NCBI RefSeq assembly: GCF_000283155.1
Contig: NW_004454265.1
Location: 2,421,356-2,485,355, forward strand
Direction: 5' to 3'
Length of the DNA stretch: 64,000 nucleotides
From: Ceratotherium simum simum
Lineage: Eukaryota; Chordata; Mammalia; Perissodactyla; Rhinocerotidae
Shown here: piece after piece, positions 45,430-58,014 of the stretch
Layout of the letters: each line of letters starts with the position of its first letter
Position numbering within the stretch: the stretch's first letter is position 1
Notes under the pieces: model-generated
Databases searched by the model: none
Seen by the model: the letters and a program-made list of their open reading frames with translations, nothing else
Told to the model about the DNA's origin: nothing
Position numbers and translations under genes: made by a program

Positions 45430-45645
45430 TCCCCGCCACTGACAGTGACAATGGGAATAAGCATCGTAGCAGCAGCATTGACCAGGATCTCCTAAGCACT
45501 GCCTCTAGGTCAGGCAGGATGCCAAGCCCTGGACTGGTCAGTTCACAGATGAGGAATCTATAGTTCTGAGGGTTTTAGTCAGCCGGAAAGTGGTGGAGCT
45601 GGGATTCTAGCCAGGTCTGTCTGACCTCCACCCCTCATCATCACT
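45430..45645 (-). repeat. MIR-like remnant
   Basis: 'tcctaagcactgcctctaggtcaggcaggatgcc', 'gttcacagatgaggaatctatag', 'gtggtggagctgggattctagccaggtctgtctgac' in antisense MIR order. Confidence 0.65.
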
Positions 45646-45746
45646 CTTCACCCCTCCCACTCTGGTCCTGAGGCCTCTGCCTTCAGTGTGTGGAGTTGGG
45701 TCTCCAGGTTCATGGCCCTGGCTTCCATGGCTTGCATCTTTCTGTT

Positions 45747-46113
45747 ATGGATGGAATGTTTGTGTCCTCCCAAAATTCGTACGTTGAAGCCCTAACCCCC
45801 AATATGATGGTATTTGGAGATGGAGCCATTGAGAGATAATTAGGTTTAGATGAGGTCATGAGAGTGGGCCCTCATGATGGAATAGTGTCCTTCTAAGATG
45901 AGGAAGAGAGACCAGAGCTCTCTCTCCACCACGTGAGGACACAGTAAGAAGGTGGCTGTCTGCAGGCTAGGAAGAGAGTTCTCACCAGGAACTAACCCTG
46001 CCGGCACCTTGATCTCAGCCTTCCTGCCTCCAAGACTGGGAGAATTAAACGTCTGTTGTTGAAGCCCCCCAGTCTGTGGTAGTTTGCTATAGCGGCCTGA
46101 ACTGATTAAGATA
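45747..46113 (+). mobile_element. MLT1-type MaLR solitary LTR
   Basis: 'tctgttatggatggaatgtttgtgtcctcccaaaattcgtacgttgaagccctaacccc', 'tgatggtatttggagatggagcc', 'acgtgaggacacagtaagaaggtggctgtctgc', 'ggcaccttgatctcagcc', 'cagtctgtggtagtttgctatagcggcc'. A near full-length sense copy. Confidence 0.9.
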
Positions 46114-47060
46114 CCCTCCAGCCTGAGGCAGGCTCCTCTCCCCACCAGCCTCTCCTACTCCTTCTTTAGATGGAGCTACTCCTCCAGGGTGGTCCCCACT
46201 GTGTGCCCCTCCTCCCCACTGTCCCCCTCGTCCCCTCTCTGGGCTCCTGCGGTACAGCGGCTACCCTTGCAGAGGATGGCGCTCATGGGTCCTCTTCCCT
46301 GGATCTCATCGGATGGAGAGCTGGCACCGGCCTCTCCCTAGAGTCTGATTGATCAGAGCTGCAGACATGTCTGTTCCTCACATTGTATCCTCCTCATTTT
46401 GTTTGGTATCAGTTTCTAGAACACTTGAGATGCTGTTATGTAAACACAAGTACCAGAGGGAAACAATATCAGGTTACACATAAATTATAAGGAAAATATG
46501 TACAATATTTATAAATTATAGAACCTTGGAGTTGGGAGGAGTTTCGGGCACCATCCAGCCCCACCCCTTCGCCTGAGGACGGCAAACCCAGGAAGTGGGC
46601 GGGGTGGGGAGGGGGTTGGAGGACTTTAGAGGGAACTGGGAGCTGAACATTCTCTTTAAAAAGGGTAAATTGTTTGTCTCCCATGTACCTGTGCAACCAT
46701 TTTCCAAATGTATCAACACACTGTTGTGATTAATATCATATGGATTCCTTCAAAAGCATGACTGAACTTGGAGGTTTTGACCATGAAGAATTTTCTGGGG
46801 GGTGCATGAGTGTGTGTAGAGGGTCTTCATAACCCAGGAGTCGTGAGCTCCTCCTGGGGCAGAGCTGCTGTGTGCTGCTCGTTCTGCTGAGGAAGCTCCT
46901 GGGGAGCCTCGGGGCCTTCCTTGTCTTCAGTCCAGCTCTGCCTCTGGGTGACTTCTGCCGTGGCCCCGTCCACTTCAGTGCAGCTGAGGATAAGCCCCTC
47001 CAGCATCTAGAAATCAGCAGTCATAGGTCCTGGTACTTCTTACCCCGTTGTGACTTTGGG
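46114..47060. other. intergenic, mostly unassigned
   Basis: 46512-46600 has a weak MIR3/core-SINE look. No gene recognised. Confidence 0.4.
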
Positions 47061-47063
47061 TGG

Positions 47064-47168
47064 CAGCTCGTCCTGGTTTGCCTGGGACTATCCGGGTTTT
47101 AAAATGGAAAGTTCTGTGTCTGGAAACCCGCTCAGTCCCGGGCAAACCACGGTGGTTGGTCACCTAAC
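47064..47168. mobile_element. short palindromic MITE-like element
   Basis: Left arm 'tggtttgcctgggact' (47074-47089) and right arm 'agtcccgggcaaacca' (47134-47149) are inverted copies with one mismatch, separated by 44 bases. I recognise this as a common mammalian palindromic repeat but not its name. Confidence 0.65.
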
Positions 47169-47484
47169 CTGCACCTCTCTACTCATTTTCAGGCTAAGCA
47201 ATGTGTTTCCTAAAATGTTTGTCTTAGAACGAGGTGTCTACATCTCCTACCATCCTGGTCCCCTCACGGGCACACGCTCTAGTTTGTCAACGTCACTCTT
47301 ACCTTGCAGCCCCTGGAATAGAGGAGACTATTGGTGTTGAGTGGCCCGTCTGTCAATGCATCCAGTTTTTAACTGCCTGGAGCAAGCCATTGGCTCACAA
47401 CTGCACGTGTGATCAATGAAAACCGCGGGCTTTTTCTGTCAAGTCAGGCTCCTCCGCTCACACCCTGGATTTGGCCTTTTCAAC

Positions 47485-47850
47485 TGCGTGGCAGCTTCTT
47501 TCTTAATTTGTCCTAGTTTAACTTTTCAGTTTGGGCCCAGTCGTTGCTCCTGTTCAGGCGATGTGAATCATGAGCCTGTGGCCCATCTTGTTGCTGGTCT
47601 CACGCCTGACTGTGGCTTCTGAACATTTGGTAAACACGTCTTCCCTGTTCTCATCCAAATTGTTGATTAAAATGGTTGAGAAGGAGCCCTGGGGCACACC
47701 ACCTGAGACTCCCATTTAGATTAATATCAATCTGTCAATTAAAAAGCTATAGTTTTCTTGTTCAACCACCTGGGAATAGATCTAACTGTTTTGGCCCTTA
47801 GGGTAACCCCAGAGGCTTTGAGCACATGCTCAGGAAAAATCGAGATCCCT
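47485..47850 (-). mobile_element. CR1/L3-type LINE remnant, antisense
   Basis: 'caaattgttgattaaaatggttgagaaggagccctggggcacaccacctgagactcc' followed by 'attaatatcaatctgtcaatt' and 'caaccacctgggaatagatctaac' matches the antisense CR1-like pattern ('cctggggcacaccac ... ttcagccaattc'). Ancient. Confidence 0.55.
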
Positions 47851-49135
47851 TAAGGGCTGAAGCCTTTTCCAGAATGTCTAGGGTGTCCTTGGGTCAACCC
47901 CACTCTGAACGAGCACAGAGAGTTGAGGCATTGACCCTGTTATCAAGGGGATGGTTTCCTCCCAGCAAAAGCCTAGTCTTCCACTGACTCCCCTCTCCAC
48001 GCACAGGTCTCTGAGTCACCTCCTCTCACCAGCAATTATTCTGCAAACTCCTGGGGAGTTCAGATTGATTTACTTAGTATTTCAAGATTTTATTCTATCA
48101 CATAAAGAAATTGGTACAGTGGGATAAACCTTCAAGGGTAACCTTTTAGAACTTGTGTTTTAACCGTTTTGTTCCTCTACATGATCTTGTAGCCTCAATT
48201 GAAATTGAGTTAATACCTATGGAGAAATGCCCAGAGCCTGCGTGTGCAGCTCCATTTTGTAGGGCTCGTGTAACCAGCTCCCCAGTCAAGATAGAGATCA
48301 CATTCATCACCCTGGAAAGGGCCTGCCCTCACCCTTCACATGGTCCCAGGCTCTAACACTTGGACAGGTCATAGACACTATGCAAATATAATTGGGATAG
48401 AATAAATAGCCTATAAAAATAAAATAAGATGGATACACATGATTTGAAAATACCTACAGTTTAAAATTTTCCATCCGTCTCCAGGGGGCAGGTAACCAAG
48501 TGTTTACTACATTGTTTTCCCACAATTCCCATTGCATAATTTTCTTTAAACAGTTCAGTATGTCATACCAATTAAAACATTTATTCTGTGTTGTAACTTG
48601 TAGTATTTTAAAAACATGTATGTAAAATTGAACTGAGTTGGAGACAATCTGCCTGGTCATGAGTGTCCTTAGGTATGTAAGGACCAACATCATGGTCGTT
48701 GGCTAGCAGAATTGACCCACAAGGTCTGCAGCCAGCAGAGGTGCACCCCGGTGCAGCAGTGGGCGCCAGCCAGCTACTGGTTATGGAGACCTGCATTTGC
48801 CAGTGTGTTGCTGATGGCCGTGGCCGACACGCCTGCAGGTGTGTGTGGAATGTGAGTGAGTGGTGTGGCCTGGCCTTGCAAATAATGAAGACTTCTCTTG
48901 TTGCAGGAGATGAACTGGGCTGGCCCATTCATCATAGGAGGACAGAAGACAACCCTATATAACTCCACTAGGTAAAAGTGCTCGATGTTTATTCATATGA
49001 GGGTGACCTTAAGAAAACTCTGGGAAGTTCTTTAAGTCTGATAGCAAATTACACTTTGGCTATCCTGTCTTGGGTTCAGCTTTGGTGTTTTTGCCCATCT
49101 ATGGTTAGGTGATACTCAGATCACTGTGTAGCAAT
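47851..49135. other. intergenic, nothing firm
   Basis: A weak L1 3' UTR-like scrap at 48265-48350 ('cagtcaagatagagatcacattcatcaccctgg'). No gene seen. Confidence 0.4.
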
Positions 49136-49139
49136 GAAG

Positions 49140-49350
49140 AAGTACTAGTAACAACAATAATCACCACCACCATCATGATGATAATGGCAGCAATTGACTG
49201 ACTGCTCACCCATGCTGGATGCTGTGCTAAGGAGCTTATGTAGACCATCTTAACTAATTCCCATGGCAGCACCATTTCTAGATGAAGTAATTGGAGTCAG
49301 ACAGGTTAAGTAACTTGCCTCGTAGGGTTATACCACATTAAAAGCAGAAT
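49140..49350 (-). repeat. MIR-like remnant
   Basis: 'tggatgctgtgctaaggagcttatgtagaccatcttaactaattccca', 'gatgaagtaattggagtcagacaggttaagtaacttgcct'. Preceded by an (AAC)/(CAC)-rich simple patch. Confidence 0.75.
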
Positions 49351-50225
49351 TTGTACCAGGCGTACCAGTCAGTGTCCCAGGAGAGAAGAGATGGCAAACT
49401 TAATTTGGGCAGTTGGAGGCAAGTGTAGCACAGGTGTGGGCAGGGACTAGGGAAACTGCAAGGGCTCCTAACAATGGGGGCGTGTGCTTCTAGGCCCGTG
49501 GGGCAGAGGAGGAACTCAGGGACAGTGAACGATGTGGAGAGGGTCTCTTTCAGGAGCTGTGGTCTCTGGTTGAGAGGCACTGCCGAGTGGAGATGGTGCC
49601 CCGGGAGAATCGATGCCCTGACCTCGTAACACTTGCCTGCTTCCTCCCCACTGGGCTCTCCACTGACAGCCCAGGGGAAGCAAGAGGCGGAGCCCTGCGG
49701 ATGCGGTGGGTCATAAGGGTTGGAAATGTCGTCTCTCAGTCTATGGCTTGTTCTTTTCATTTCATGTATGCTGACTTTGTCCTACATATGTTACATTTTA
49801 ATGTGATCAATTTATCTTTTCTTTCATGGTTTGTGCTGTTACATCTTATTTAGGAAATTTCTTTCCTACTCCAATGTCATAAAAATAGACTCTTATTTTC
49901 TTCTAAAGGTGTTAAGATGTTGTTTTTCACATTGGGTCTTTATCATCCATAATTTTGCATATGTGTGTGAAAAAGTTATTTTTCCCCCAAATCAATAGCC
50001 AGTTGTCCAGCATCATTTATTGGTCTGAATTGTAACGCCCCCTCTGTCATAAATGGGTTTTCATGTGTGTGAGGACCTGCACCTAGATGTGCTCCTTGGT
50101 CTGTTTGTCTATCTGGGCTTGTTATTTTATAAGCACCTGGCACTCATTATTTTCTTGTTTCTCACCTTCAGAAGTCACATAATCTGGAAGAGTCAAGAGT
50201 GATCCCTTCTTCTCCTCCTCCAATT

Positions 50226-50480
50226 CTTTTCTTTCTTTTTTTCTTTTTTTGTGAGGAATACCAGCCCTGACCTAACATCCGATGCCAATCCTCCTCTTTT
50301 TTGCTGAGGAAGACTGGACCTGGGCTAACATCTCTGCCCATCTTCCTCCACTTTATATGGGACACAGCCACAGCGTGGCTCGACAAGTGGTGCGTCGGTG
50401 CGTGCCTGGTATCCGAACCTGCGAACCCCCGGCTGCCACAGCGGAGCGTGCGCTTAACCGCTTGTGCCACCGGGCAGGCC
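50226..50480 (-). repeat. ERE-type SINE, long form, inside the L1
   Basis: T-rich end with 'gtgaggaataccagccctgacc', two tail modules, body with 'gtatccgaacctgcgaacc', head 'gccaccgggcaggcc'. Target duplication CCTCCAATT at 50217-50225 and 50481-50489. Confidence 0.93.
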
Positions 50481-50934
50481 CCTCCAATTTTTTTCTTAAC
50501 TGTACTTTTCCTTTTGTTCCTTGCTATTAATTTGAGGATGAATTGACAAATTCCATGAAAAAAAAATCTGAAGGGGTTTTGATTGGAATTGCATTGCATT
50601 TATTGGTTAATGTGGAGAGAAATTACTTAAGATGTTAAATTTTACCGTTTGTGGTAAATGTGTCTACTTGTCCCCTCATGTCCTTCATTATAGTTTGATA
50701 ATTTTCCCTAGATCTTGCACAGCTTTTGTTAGATTTTTTTTCCTATGTAAGTACCTGGTGGTTCTCTGTGTTGTATTAAGATTGGAATCCTCTTTTCCAT
50801 TACATTTTTATGAGTTGATTCTGGCCTAAATACATTTGTTTTTTGTCTGTTGATCTTGTATTTAGCAACCTGTTAAACTGTCACATTAGTTATATGAGTT
50901 TTTAAGAATCTCTTGGATTTTCTATGTTGTGGTA

Positions 50935-51525
50935 GGATTCTAAGAAGAAAATTTTCCAAGAAAATTCTAAGATAGTCCCCAAGATATTCACCTTCTGGTA
51001 TACATACCCCGTATAATCCCCTCCTCTGGGATTCACAGGGCAGGACCTGTGAATATGGTGGGACAAATAGTCACTCCCTTGATTAGGTTATTTTATATGG
51101 CAAAGGTGATGAGATAGTCACTCCACTATTATATCGTATAAGACTCAGTCTTAGCCCACAGAAGGGAGAGATTCTCCTGGTGGCTTTGAATAAGTATTCT
51201 GTCACAGTGTGGGCCATGTGGCAAGAGACTGCAGGCATCTTCTGGGTGCTGAGAGAAGCCCCCAGGTGACAGCCATAAGGGAAGTGGAAACTTCAGTCCT
51301 ACAACCACAGGAACTGAATTCTGCCAACAACCATGTGAGGTTGGAAGAGGACGCTGAGCTCTGGCTGAGAACAGAAGCAGGGCCCCATCTTGATTTCCAC
51401 ATTGTGAGACCCTGAGCAGAAAACAAAATTCCAACCTATAGAACTGTGAGATAATAAATGTGTGCTGTTTGAAGCTGCTATATGAGTGGTGATTTGTTAC
51501 CCAGCGACAGAAAACAAATGCAGAC
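50935..51525 (+). mobile_element. MLT1-like MaLR LTR inside the L1
   Basis: 'gggcaggacctgtgaatatggtgggacaaatag', 'ggcatcttctgggtgctgagagaagccccc', 'gaactgaattctgccaacaaccatgtgaggttggaagaggac', 'agaactgtgagataataaatgtgtgctgtttgaagctgc'. Flanked on both sides by L1 ORF2 sequence. Confidence 0.75.
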
Positions 51526-52094
51526 ATAAACAATTATATTGTCTTCAACTAATGGCAAGATTGTTTCTTCCTTTCTAACACTTACACATTTTATATTCAC
51601 CTCTGGTCATGTGCTGGCTAAAACCTTGGGTTAAATAGAAGAGATGGTACTGAAAATCCTTGAATTTTTCTTGATTGTGAGGAAACACTTCTAATGTTTC
51701 ATCATTAAGTATAATATTTGCTGTAATTTTTTGGAGGACATTTTTTATGACCTCTTGAGTTTTCCCTTCTATTCCTACTTTGCTAAGAGTTTATTTTCTA
51801 AATATGAATGGGCTTTAAAATCGTTAAATGAATTTTATGGACCTATTGAAGTAATTATATGTTTTTTCTTTTTTAACATGTTAACCTGGCTCCTACATTG
51901 ATAGACTTTCTGAAGTTAAACCATCATTCATTCTGGCAATAAACCTTACCTGTTTATTATTTTTTGTTTTAAGTTTCAGTACATTGCTGGATTTAGTTTG
52001 CTAATGTTTTATTTAAGATTTTTGTTAATTTTATTCAAATATTTGGTAAAACAATTGTAAAATCATCAAGGATTGTTACTTTTTTTCCCTTTTA

Positions 52095-52865
52095 AATAGA
52101 CTTTTTTAAATTTTTTATTTATTTATTTTTTTAAAGAGCAGTTTTATGTTCACAGCTAAAGGGAGCAGAAAGTACAGAAGTCTCATATACTCCCAGTCTC
52201 TCCCCACCTGCCCAGGCTCCTCCATTATCAACAGCCCCCATAGAATGGTACATTTGTTACAACTGATGAACCTACACTGACGCATCATCATCACCAGAAG
52301 TTCATAGTTTACATTAGCTTTCACACATGGTGGTGTACATTCTATGGGCTTTGACAAATGTATAATGACATTATAGCATCATACTGCTCTAAAAATCCTC
52401 TGTGATCTGCCAATTCATCCCTCCCTCCCTCCAACCCCTGGCACTCTGATCTTTTCCGTTTTACTTTTTCCAGAATGTTATATAGTTGGAATCATACAGT
52501 ATGTAGCTTTTCAGATTGGTTTCTTTCACTGAGTAATATGTATTTAAGTTTCCTCTGTGTCTTTTAATGGCTTGATAGCTCCTTTCTTTTTAACACTGAA
52601 TAATACTCCATTGTCTGGATGTACCACAATTTATTTATCCATTCACCTGCTGAAAGGCATCTTGGTTGCTTTCAGGTTGTGGTAATTATGACTAAAGCTG
52701 CTGTAAACATCTGTGTGCAGGTTTTTGTGGACATAAGTTTTCAACTCTTTTGGGTAAATACCTAGGAGCTTAATTGCCAGACTGTATGGTAAAAATATGT
52801 TTATTTTTGGGAGAAACTGCCAAACTGTCTCCCAAAGTTACTGTACCATTTTGAAGGATGTTGCT
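52095..52865 (-). mobile_element. L1M (MA/MB-like) 3' end nested in the older L1
   Basis: 'agagcagttttatgttcacagctaaagggagcagaaag' marks the 3' UTR end in antisense; then 'taatactccattgtctggatgtaccacaatttatttatccattcacc' and 'gggtaaatacctaggagct', the end of ORF2. Confidence 0.85.
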
Positions 52866-53764
52866 TTTTTTAGTGGTTGAATTTGTTTTTATTATTATTA
52901 CTGATTCAATTTGTTTTCAAATGCTTATAGATCTTTTCAGGTGTTTTTCTTCTTCTTGAGTCAAGTTTGGTTTTCTATATTTTTGTAGAAAATTGTCTAC
53001 TGCATCTAATTATTTATTGTCCTATTGTTTATAGTATTCTTTCATGAAATGAAAAAAAATTTCCTGTACTAGTATTTATATTTAATTTTCAAATTTAGTG
53101 TTGTTGATCTGTGCCTGTTCTCTTTTATTATTGACCAGTTTGGGGAGATTTTTGTCGATTTTACAAATCTTTAAAGAGTCAGCTTTTGATTTTATTAAAC
53201 CTAGTTTGCTATTTTTTTTATTTCATTCATTTCGGTTCTTATGTTTATCAGTTCCTTCCTTCTACTTTATTTTATTACTATTTTTATAACTTCTTGAACT
53301 GAATGCTTAGATCATTAGTTTTTAATTTCTCTTCTTTTCTACTATGTTTATTTTTCTCCAAGTTCTGCATTAGTTGCATTCCACATATAGGATTTTCTTT
53401 GGCATCCATTTCTAAGTATTTTGTAACTTTTAAAATGGCATTCAACTCATGAAATATTTAGAAAACTGTTTCTTATTGTCCAGATACATTGATTCATTTT
53501 TAAAATTTGTTTTTTATTTTTTATTGTATTTTGGGGGGTTGGAGAACTTCATCTCTGTGGTACTGAGTTTTTGTAGTCACTGAGATTCCTTCTGTTGTTG
53601 GTCAACTTTTGTAAATGTTCTACTTTTATAAATGTTTCAAGTGTGACAGAAAAAAATATACCCCTAATGTGGGGACGTGGTTTGATTATCTCAAATTTTT
53701 GAAACTATAATTCCTTTTTGGTATCCTTACAGGGTGGTTTGTCTTTTCTTAGATCACAAGGCTT

Positions 53765-54425
53765 TTTGGTTCCCAGACTAGCTCTTAGTTTTATTTTTTG
53801 GATCAGGATTCCTGTGCTCCGTGGATAACGTAAATGTGATACACCATCCCTACAGATGGAAGGCCATTGAAGAATTTAGGAGACCCCAATTTGGGAATAT
53901 AATCACTCTGAATGGAGAAACTAAAGTATGTAAAGTGTGATGTATTGGAGGAAGTAGGACTGGGTGAAGTAAACTCTTTTATGTGCTAAAAACAAGATTG
54001 CCCTTTGACTTCTTGATGAAGGCAAGTCATCTTAAATGCTTAAACCATTTGACTTAATATTTAATAAGGATGCACCTTTAATTGATCTTAATCCACCATA
54101 GTTCTCAGCTCAATTACCTTTTGACTCGTTTATTTTCTCAGGTCATGAAAGAAGATAGGTGGAAGCTCTCCACTGAAGCAGGCCAAGTGCACTCCGTTGC
54201 TCTGAGCTGGCTCACCCCCATCCTCTCCCAGCCCATCTTCTTCCTCCAACTCAAAACAGTACCTTGTGACTTTTATAAAGATTTCTATCAAAAAAAATTA
54301 ATCTTTGAAATTATTATCTTTATTATTGACAGGTAGGATTTTTTTGTTTATACTAATCCCCAGCTTGACTCATAATATTGTACATATCGTTAGGTGCTCC
54401 ACAAACCAACTGGTTCAGAAAGAAG
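53765..54425. other. intergenic, nothing recognised
   Basis: AT-rich, no gene or nameable repeat. Confidence 0.4.
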
Positions 54426-54429
54426 TAAC

Positions 54430-54605
54430 ACTACTAATGATCGCTAACGTTTTTTGAGCATTTGCTCTATGCCAGGCGCTGGGATGAGAGCTTTAAATGG
54501 GGTCTTATCTGATCATCAGGCCAATTCTGTGAGATGAGAGCAGATTGTTTATTCTAAAATTTAGAGCTTGGCAAGATTTGAATCTTCATTAACTGTTGCT
54601 CTGCT
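54430..54605 (-). repeat. MIR-like remnant
   Basis: 'gatcgctaacgttttttgagcatttgctctatgccaggcgctgggatgagagc' is typical antisense MIR. Confidence 0.7.
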
Positions 54606-54934
54606 GGCTCACTCTGTGCAGATTATTTCTTTTGTTGTTCCCTTATGCTCTGCTCTTTATCCTGACCTTGACCTTGAAATGTAAGGTAGTTTGATTGACT
54701 TGAGAGAACAGTTCTTGCAGGTATAAACATAATTTTAAAAAGAACTCTTTCTCATTTTGATGCCATCACAGGAACCTTCTTCTTCTTCATCATTGGTAGG
54801 ATGTCCAGAATGGGTAGGGCATACTTAGATCACCTTAAAGCCACATGACAGAGGATGGAGAAGGAAAGAAGACAAGTCCTAAGCTATAAGGATTCATGGA
54901 ATAAATGAACAAATGATCAGAACTGTAGCTTCTA

Positions 54935-55065
54935 TTTCACAGTGCTGTGTAACGGAGAGAATATGAGCTTTGGGATTAAAACAGATTTGAAATGGCATCT
55001 GCAGCTCACTGGTGATGTTGTCTTGGACACATTACATAAGCTCTCTCAGTTGCCTTGAGGGAAAA
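54935..55065 (+). repeat. MIR-like remnant
   Basis: 'agaatatgagctttgggattaaaacagatttgaaatggcatctgcagctcactggtgatgttgtcttggacacattacataagctctctcagttgcc' follows sense MIR order. Confidence 0.65.
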
Positions 55066-55069
55066 AAGA

Positions 55070-56535
55070 GTAGAAAAGAAAAAAGTTTTGGTGCGAATGA
55101 AATCTCATACTATAAGAAAAATACGTTATAACAACGTGCTGTGGTAAGTCAGAGCGTTATTGTGAACTGAAGTCCTTAAAGGCGCTTTGCTCTAGCCCTG
55201 CTAATGATGGAGAACAGTAGGGGGGCAGTTTTCCCAGTACTCACTCTCTTGTGCACCCCCTCCACCCAAAATTGGTCTCTATAAGGAAACAGAACTCCCG
55301 GGAGGGTAGCTGACTCCATGTCTTGGGTGGAGAAAACCTTGGGATTGATCTGGAGTAAAACAAAAATGATTTCCAGGACTCCAGAGCCGTGCTGAAAAGA
55401 GAGAGTTGACCTAGAGAGGTTCCCGCCTGCCTTTGGAAGTACGAATATCACAAAGAAAACGGTAATTATAGTCAATTGGAAGAGTTGAATTTGTAAAAAG
55501 TTAATAATATTTAAACAAGAAAAATTAATATAAAATGAACTAAAAGGAAGTTATTGTAGAAGAATGGCTGCGATGATGCGTGTTTAATTTTGTGTTGATT
55601 GTGCTGAGTAGGAGAGCAGTAATACGTGTGGGCTTTTCATTTCTTCCCTTGGGCCACGTTTATTTACAAACACTGGGTATGGATGTGCGCTTGTTTCTGT
55701 CTGAGTGAGGAGGGAAGCTGAAGGGCACTGCTGGGTTTGGCTCTGGCACTGGCGGGGTGGGCTCTGTGTGTCTGTGGGAGAGTGGGCTTTGGGCTTCCTG
55801 CAAGGCAGCGATGGCAGCGGGGTGCTCAGAGGCCTTGGACTCACAGTGGTTGTGCCTTCTGGTGACACCACCTTCCCCTTTGCTCTCCTGGCCAGAGGGT
55901 GGTGGTGTCTTCCTGCAGCTGCCAATCTCCAGTAAACTCACCTCCCCCTTTTTGTTCCTCCAGCGTCTTAGTGACCAAGTCTCTGTGTTAATTGCCTGTG
56001 TCTAAAACACCCCAAGTGGGTTTGGATTTCCTGACTGGACACTGAGTGATACTGCCTGCCTTTTCTTTTGGCCTGGGATGTTTGTATTATACTTGGAAGG
56101 TACTGAAATAAGTAGTACTGCATTCCCTATAGCTTAGAGAAGGCATAAGAAGTATATAAAAAATTAGGAAACCAATTGGGTTGATATTTTAGAGTAGCTT
56201 TAAGGGTTTTGTAGTCAACGTGTTTGTGTTTGAAGTGTTCAAATATTAGTTATGCTAAATTTTTAATTGTAGCTTAAATAACTTAAGGTAATTTAAGTAT
56301 ATGATCATTGCTTAAATGTATAAGAAAATGTGATTTTCAAAGTTTTGTTTATTACCGTTGTAGGTTTAGTAAATTGAACATTAAACAAAATACAAATAAC
56401 GAGTGTTCATTATATGGAGAATTTCTTAAATAAAAAGATGGTAATCTCCTTTTTTTGTGCATGTGTTGGAGATATTTGTGAGTATTAAATGAATTATGGT
56501 CTGAAAAGCAGGATACAAACTTTCTCCTTAAACAA
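55070..56535. other. intergenic, nothing recognised
   Basis: A GC-richer patch at 55680-55990 gives overlapping frames on both strands without any known domain. Confidence 0.4.
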
Positions 56536-56548
56536 ACACTCAACTTTT

Positions 56549-56788
56549 TTTTTGTTGTTGAGGAAGATTAGTCCTGAGCTAATATCTGTTGCCAATCCTC
56601 CTCTTTTTGCTGAGGAAGACTGGCCCTGGGCTAACATCCGTGCCCATCTTCCTGTACTTTATATGGGACACCGCCACAGCATGGCTTGACAAGCGGTGCG
56701 TCAGTGAGCGCCTGGGATCCGAACCTATGAACTCCGGGCCGCAGAAGTGTAGCGCGTGCACTTAACCGCTACGTCACCAAGCAGGCCT
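56549..56788 (-). repeat. ERE-type SINE, long form
   Basis: Two tail modules, 'gggatccgaacctatgaactcc', head 'tcaccaagcaggcc'. Duplication CTCAACTTTT at 56539-56548 and 56789-56798. Confidence 0.93.
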
Positions 56789-56799
56789 CTCAACTTTTA

Positions 56800-58010
56800 T
56801 TGCCTTTTACTTTCTGGATGGTAAAGAGCTTTTTGGTCCATTCTGGGTGTGAGGGCAACTTTCTCCAGGGCTGAGAATCTCTCTTCTCTCCTTGGAGTGA
56901 AGATGAGACCTTTGGCTTTGATGGACAATGAGCACTCCCGCCTTGAGGGCTGACAGGGTGATGTCAGTTGCTAACAATTGGAGCCCAGCACTGAAGGCCC
57001 ATTGAGAGCCTTCCCGGTAGGCCAGCCACAGATATCTGAGGGAAGAGAAGAAGCCAAGGCTTTGGCTTGGAGGCTAAAAGGGGTAGCGGTCAGAAGATGA
57101 GAGAGGCCAGGAAAGCCAGGACAAACCAGGCACCCTCGAGCTGAGAGAGTGAGCCTTGAAGGGTGGCTTTGGCCTAGAGGCAGCCTCAAGAGGGTCAAGT
57201 GGAGAACTCCTCCCAGAGGCCGCAGCGGGTCACAGCCCTGGCCAGGCACCGTCCGGGATTTGCATTGTGGGGATTTCACATTCTTCCTGCAGGTGCTCTG
57301 GAGCCCCAGGACCGTGGCTACTGAAGTGGGCGTGCTGGCGCTAGAGGATCAGCTATCACAGCCTGAAAATGTATTTAATATTTGGCAGAGCAAGTTTATT
57401 CTTACTATTCTTTTCAAACAAACTTGTCCTTTCCCTGACAGCTCCACAGAAGTTGAGAGGAATAACCACCTTCAATAAAGGAATTAAGCCAGAAATGGGG
57501 TGGTTTGTTTCAGAGAGCAGGGGCATAGTGAGCCACAGCTACGCAGAGAGCTCTGTGAGCGTGAGGGAGGCAGCGTGGCTACGCCTGCTGACCTTCATTT
57601 CCCCGGCGATCTGTCAGAGAAACAGGGCGTGCAACGCAGGGAGTGGAATTTAAGTGGAATTTGACGAGAGTTCTGGGGCAAGGAGAGGACCTCTAACAGC
57701 AGAAGCGTTGAGGGAGCTCAGTCGTCTTGACTGGACAGCTGAGCATTCACCCGATATTTCAACTGTGCTGTAGAGATGACAGCAGGTCTCCTTCAGCATC
57801 ATGAGTCTATAATGGTTTTCTCTCTTTCTTTCTGAAGGATGGAGATACATGAAGTAATCAAAGTACTGTTAAATTCTAGAGGATGAGAATAAACCTTTAC
57901 TGTATTTGGGATAGAAATTGGCATGCTGATTATACCCTGTGCTGGACTGGTGGGGAGTGACCTCCTACATTTATAAAGGCTGGGACAGCACGCCGCCATT
58001 TATTCACGCA
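56800..58010. other. intergenic, nothing recognised
   Basis: Plus-strand frame 57149-57478 (109 residues) has no known domain or splice context. Confidence 0.4.
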
Positions 58011-58014
58011 TCAA

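Larger units (their letters stand above)
49740..53760 (-). mobile_element. old L1M, antisense, broken by later insertions
   Basis: Successive antisense L1 parts: 3' ORF2 at 49740-50200 ('catcatttattggtctgaattg'), ORF2 at 50490-50930 ('tgttgatcttgtatttagcaacctgttaaactg'), further ORF2 at 51540-52090 and 52870-53760 ('cttcttgagtcaagtttggttttctatatttttgtagaaaattg'). Order and orientation agree with one element, now interrupted by a SINE, an MLT1-like LTR and a younger L1M 3' end. All frames are broken; no active reverse transcriptase. Confidence 0.72.
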
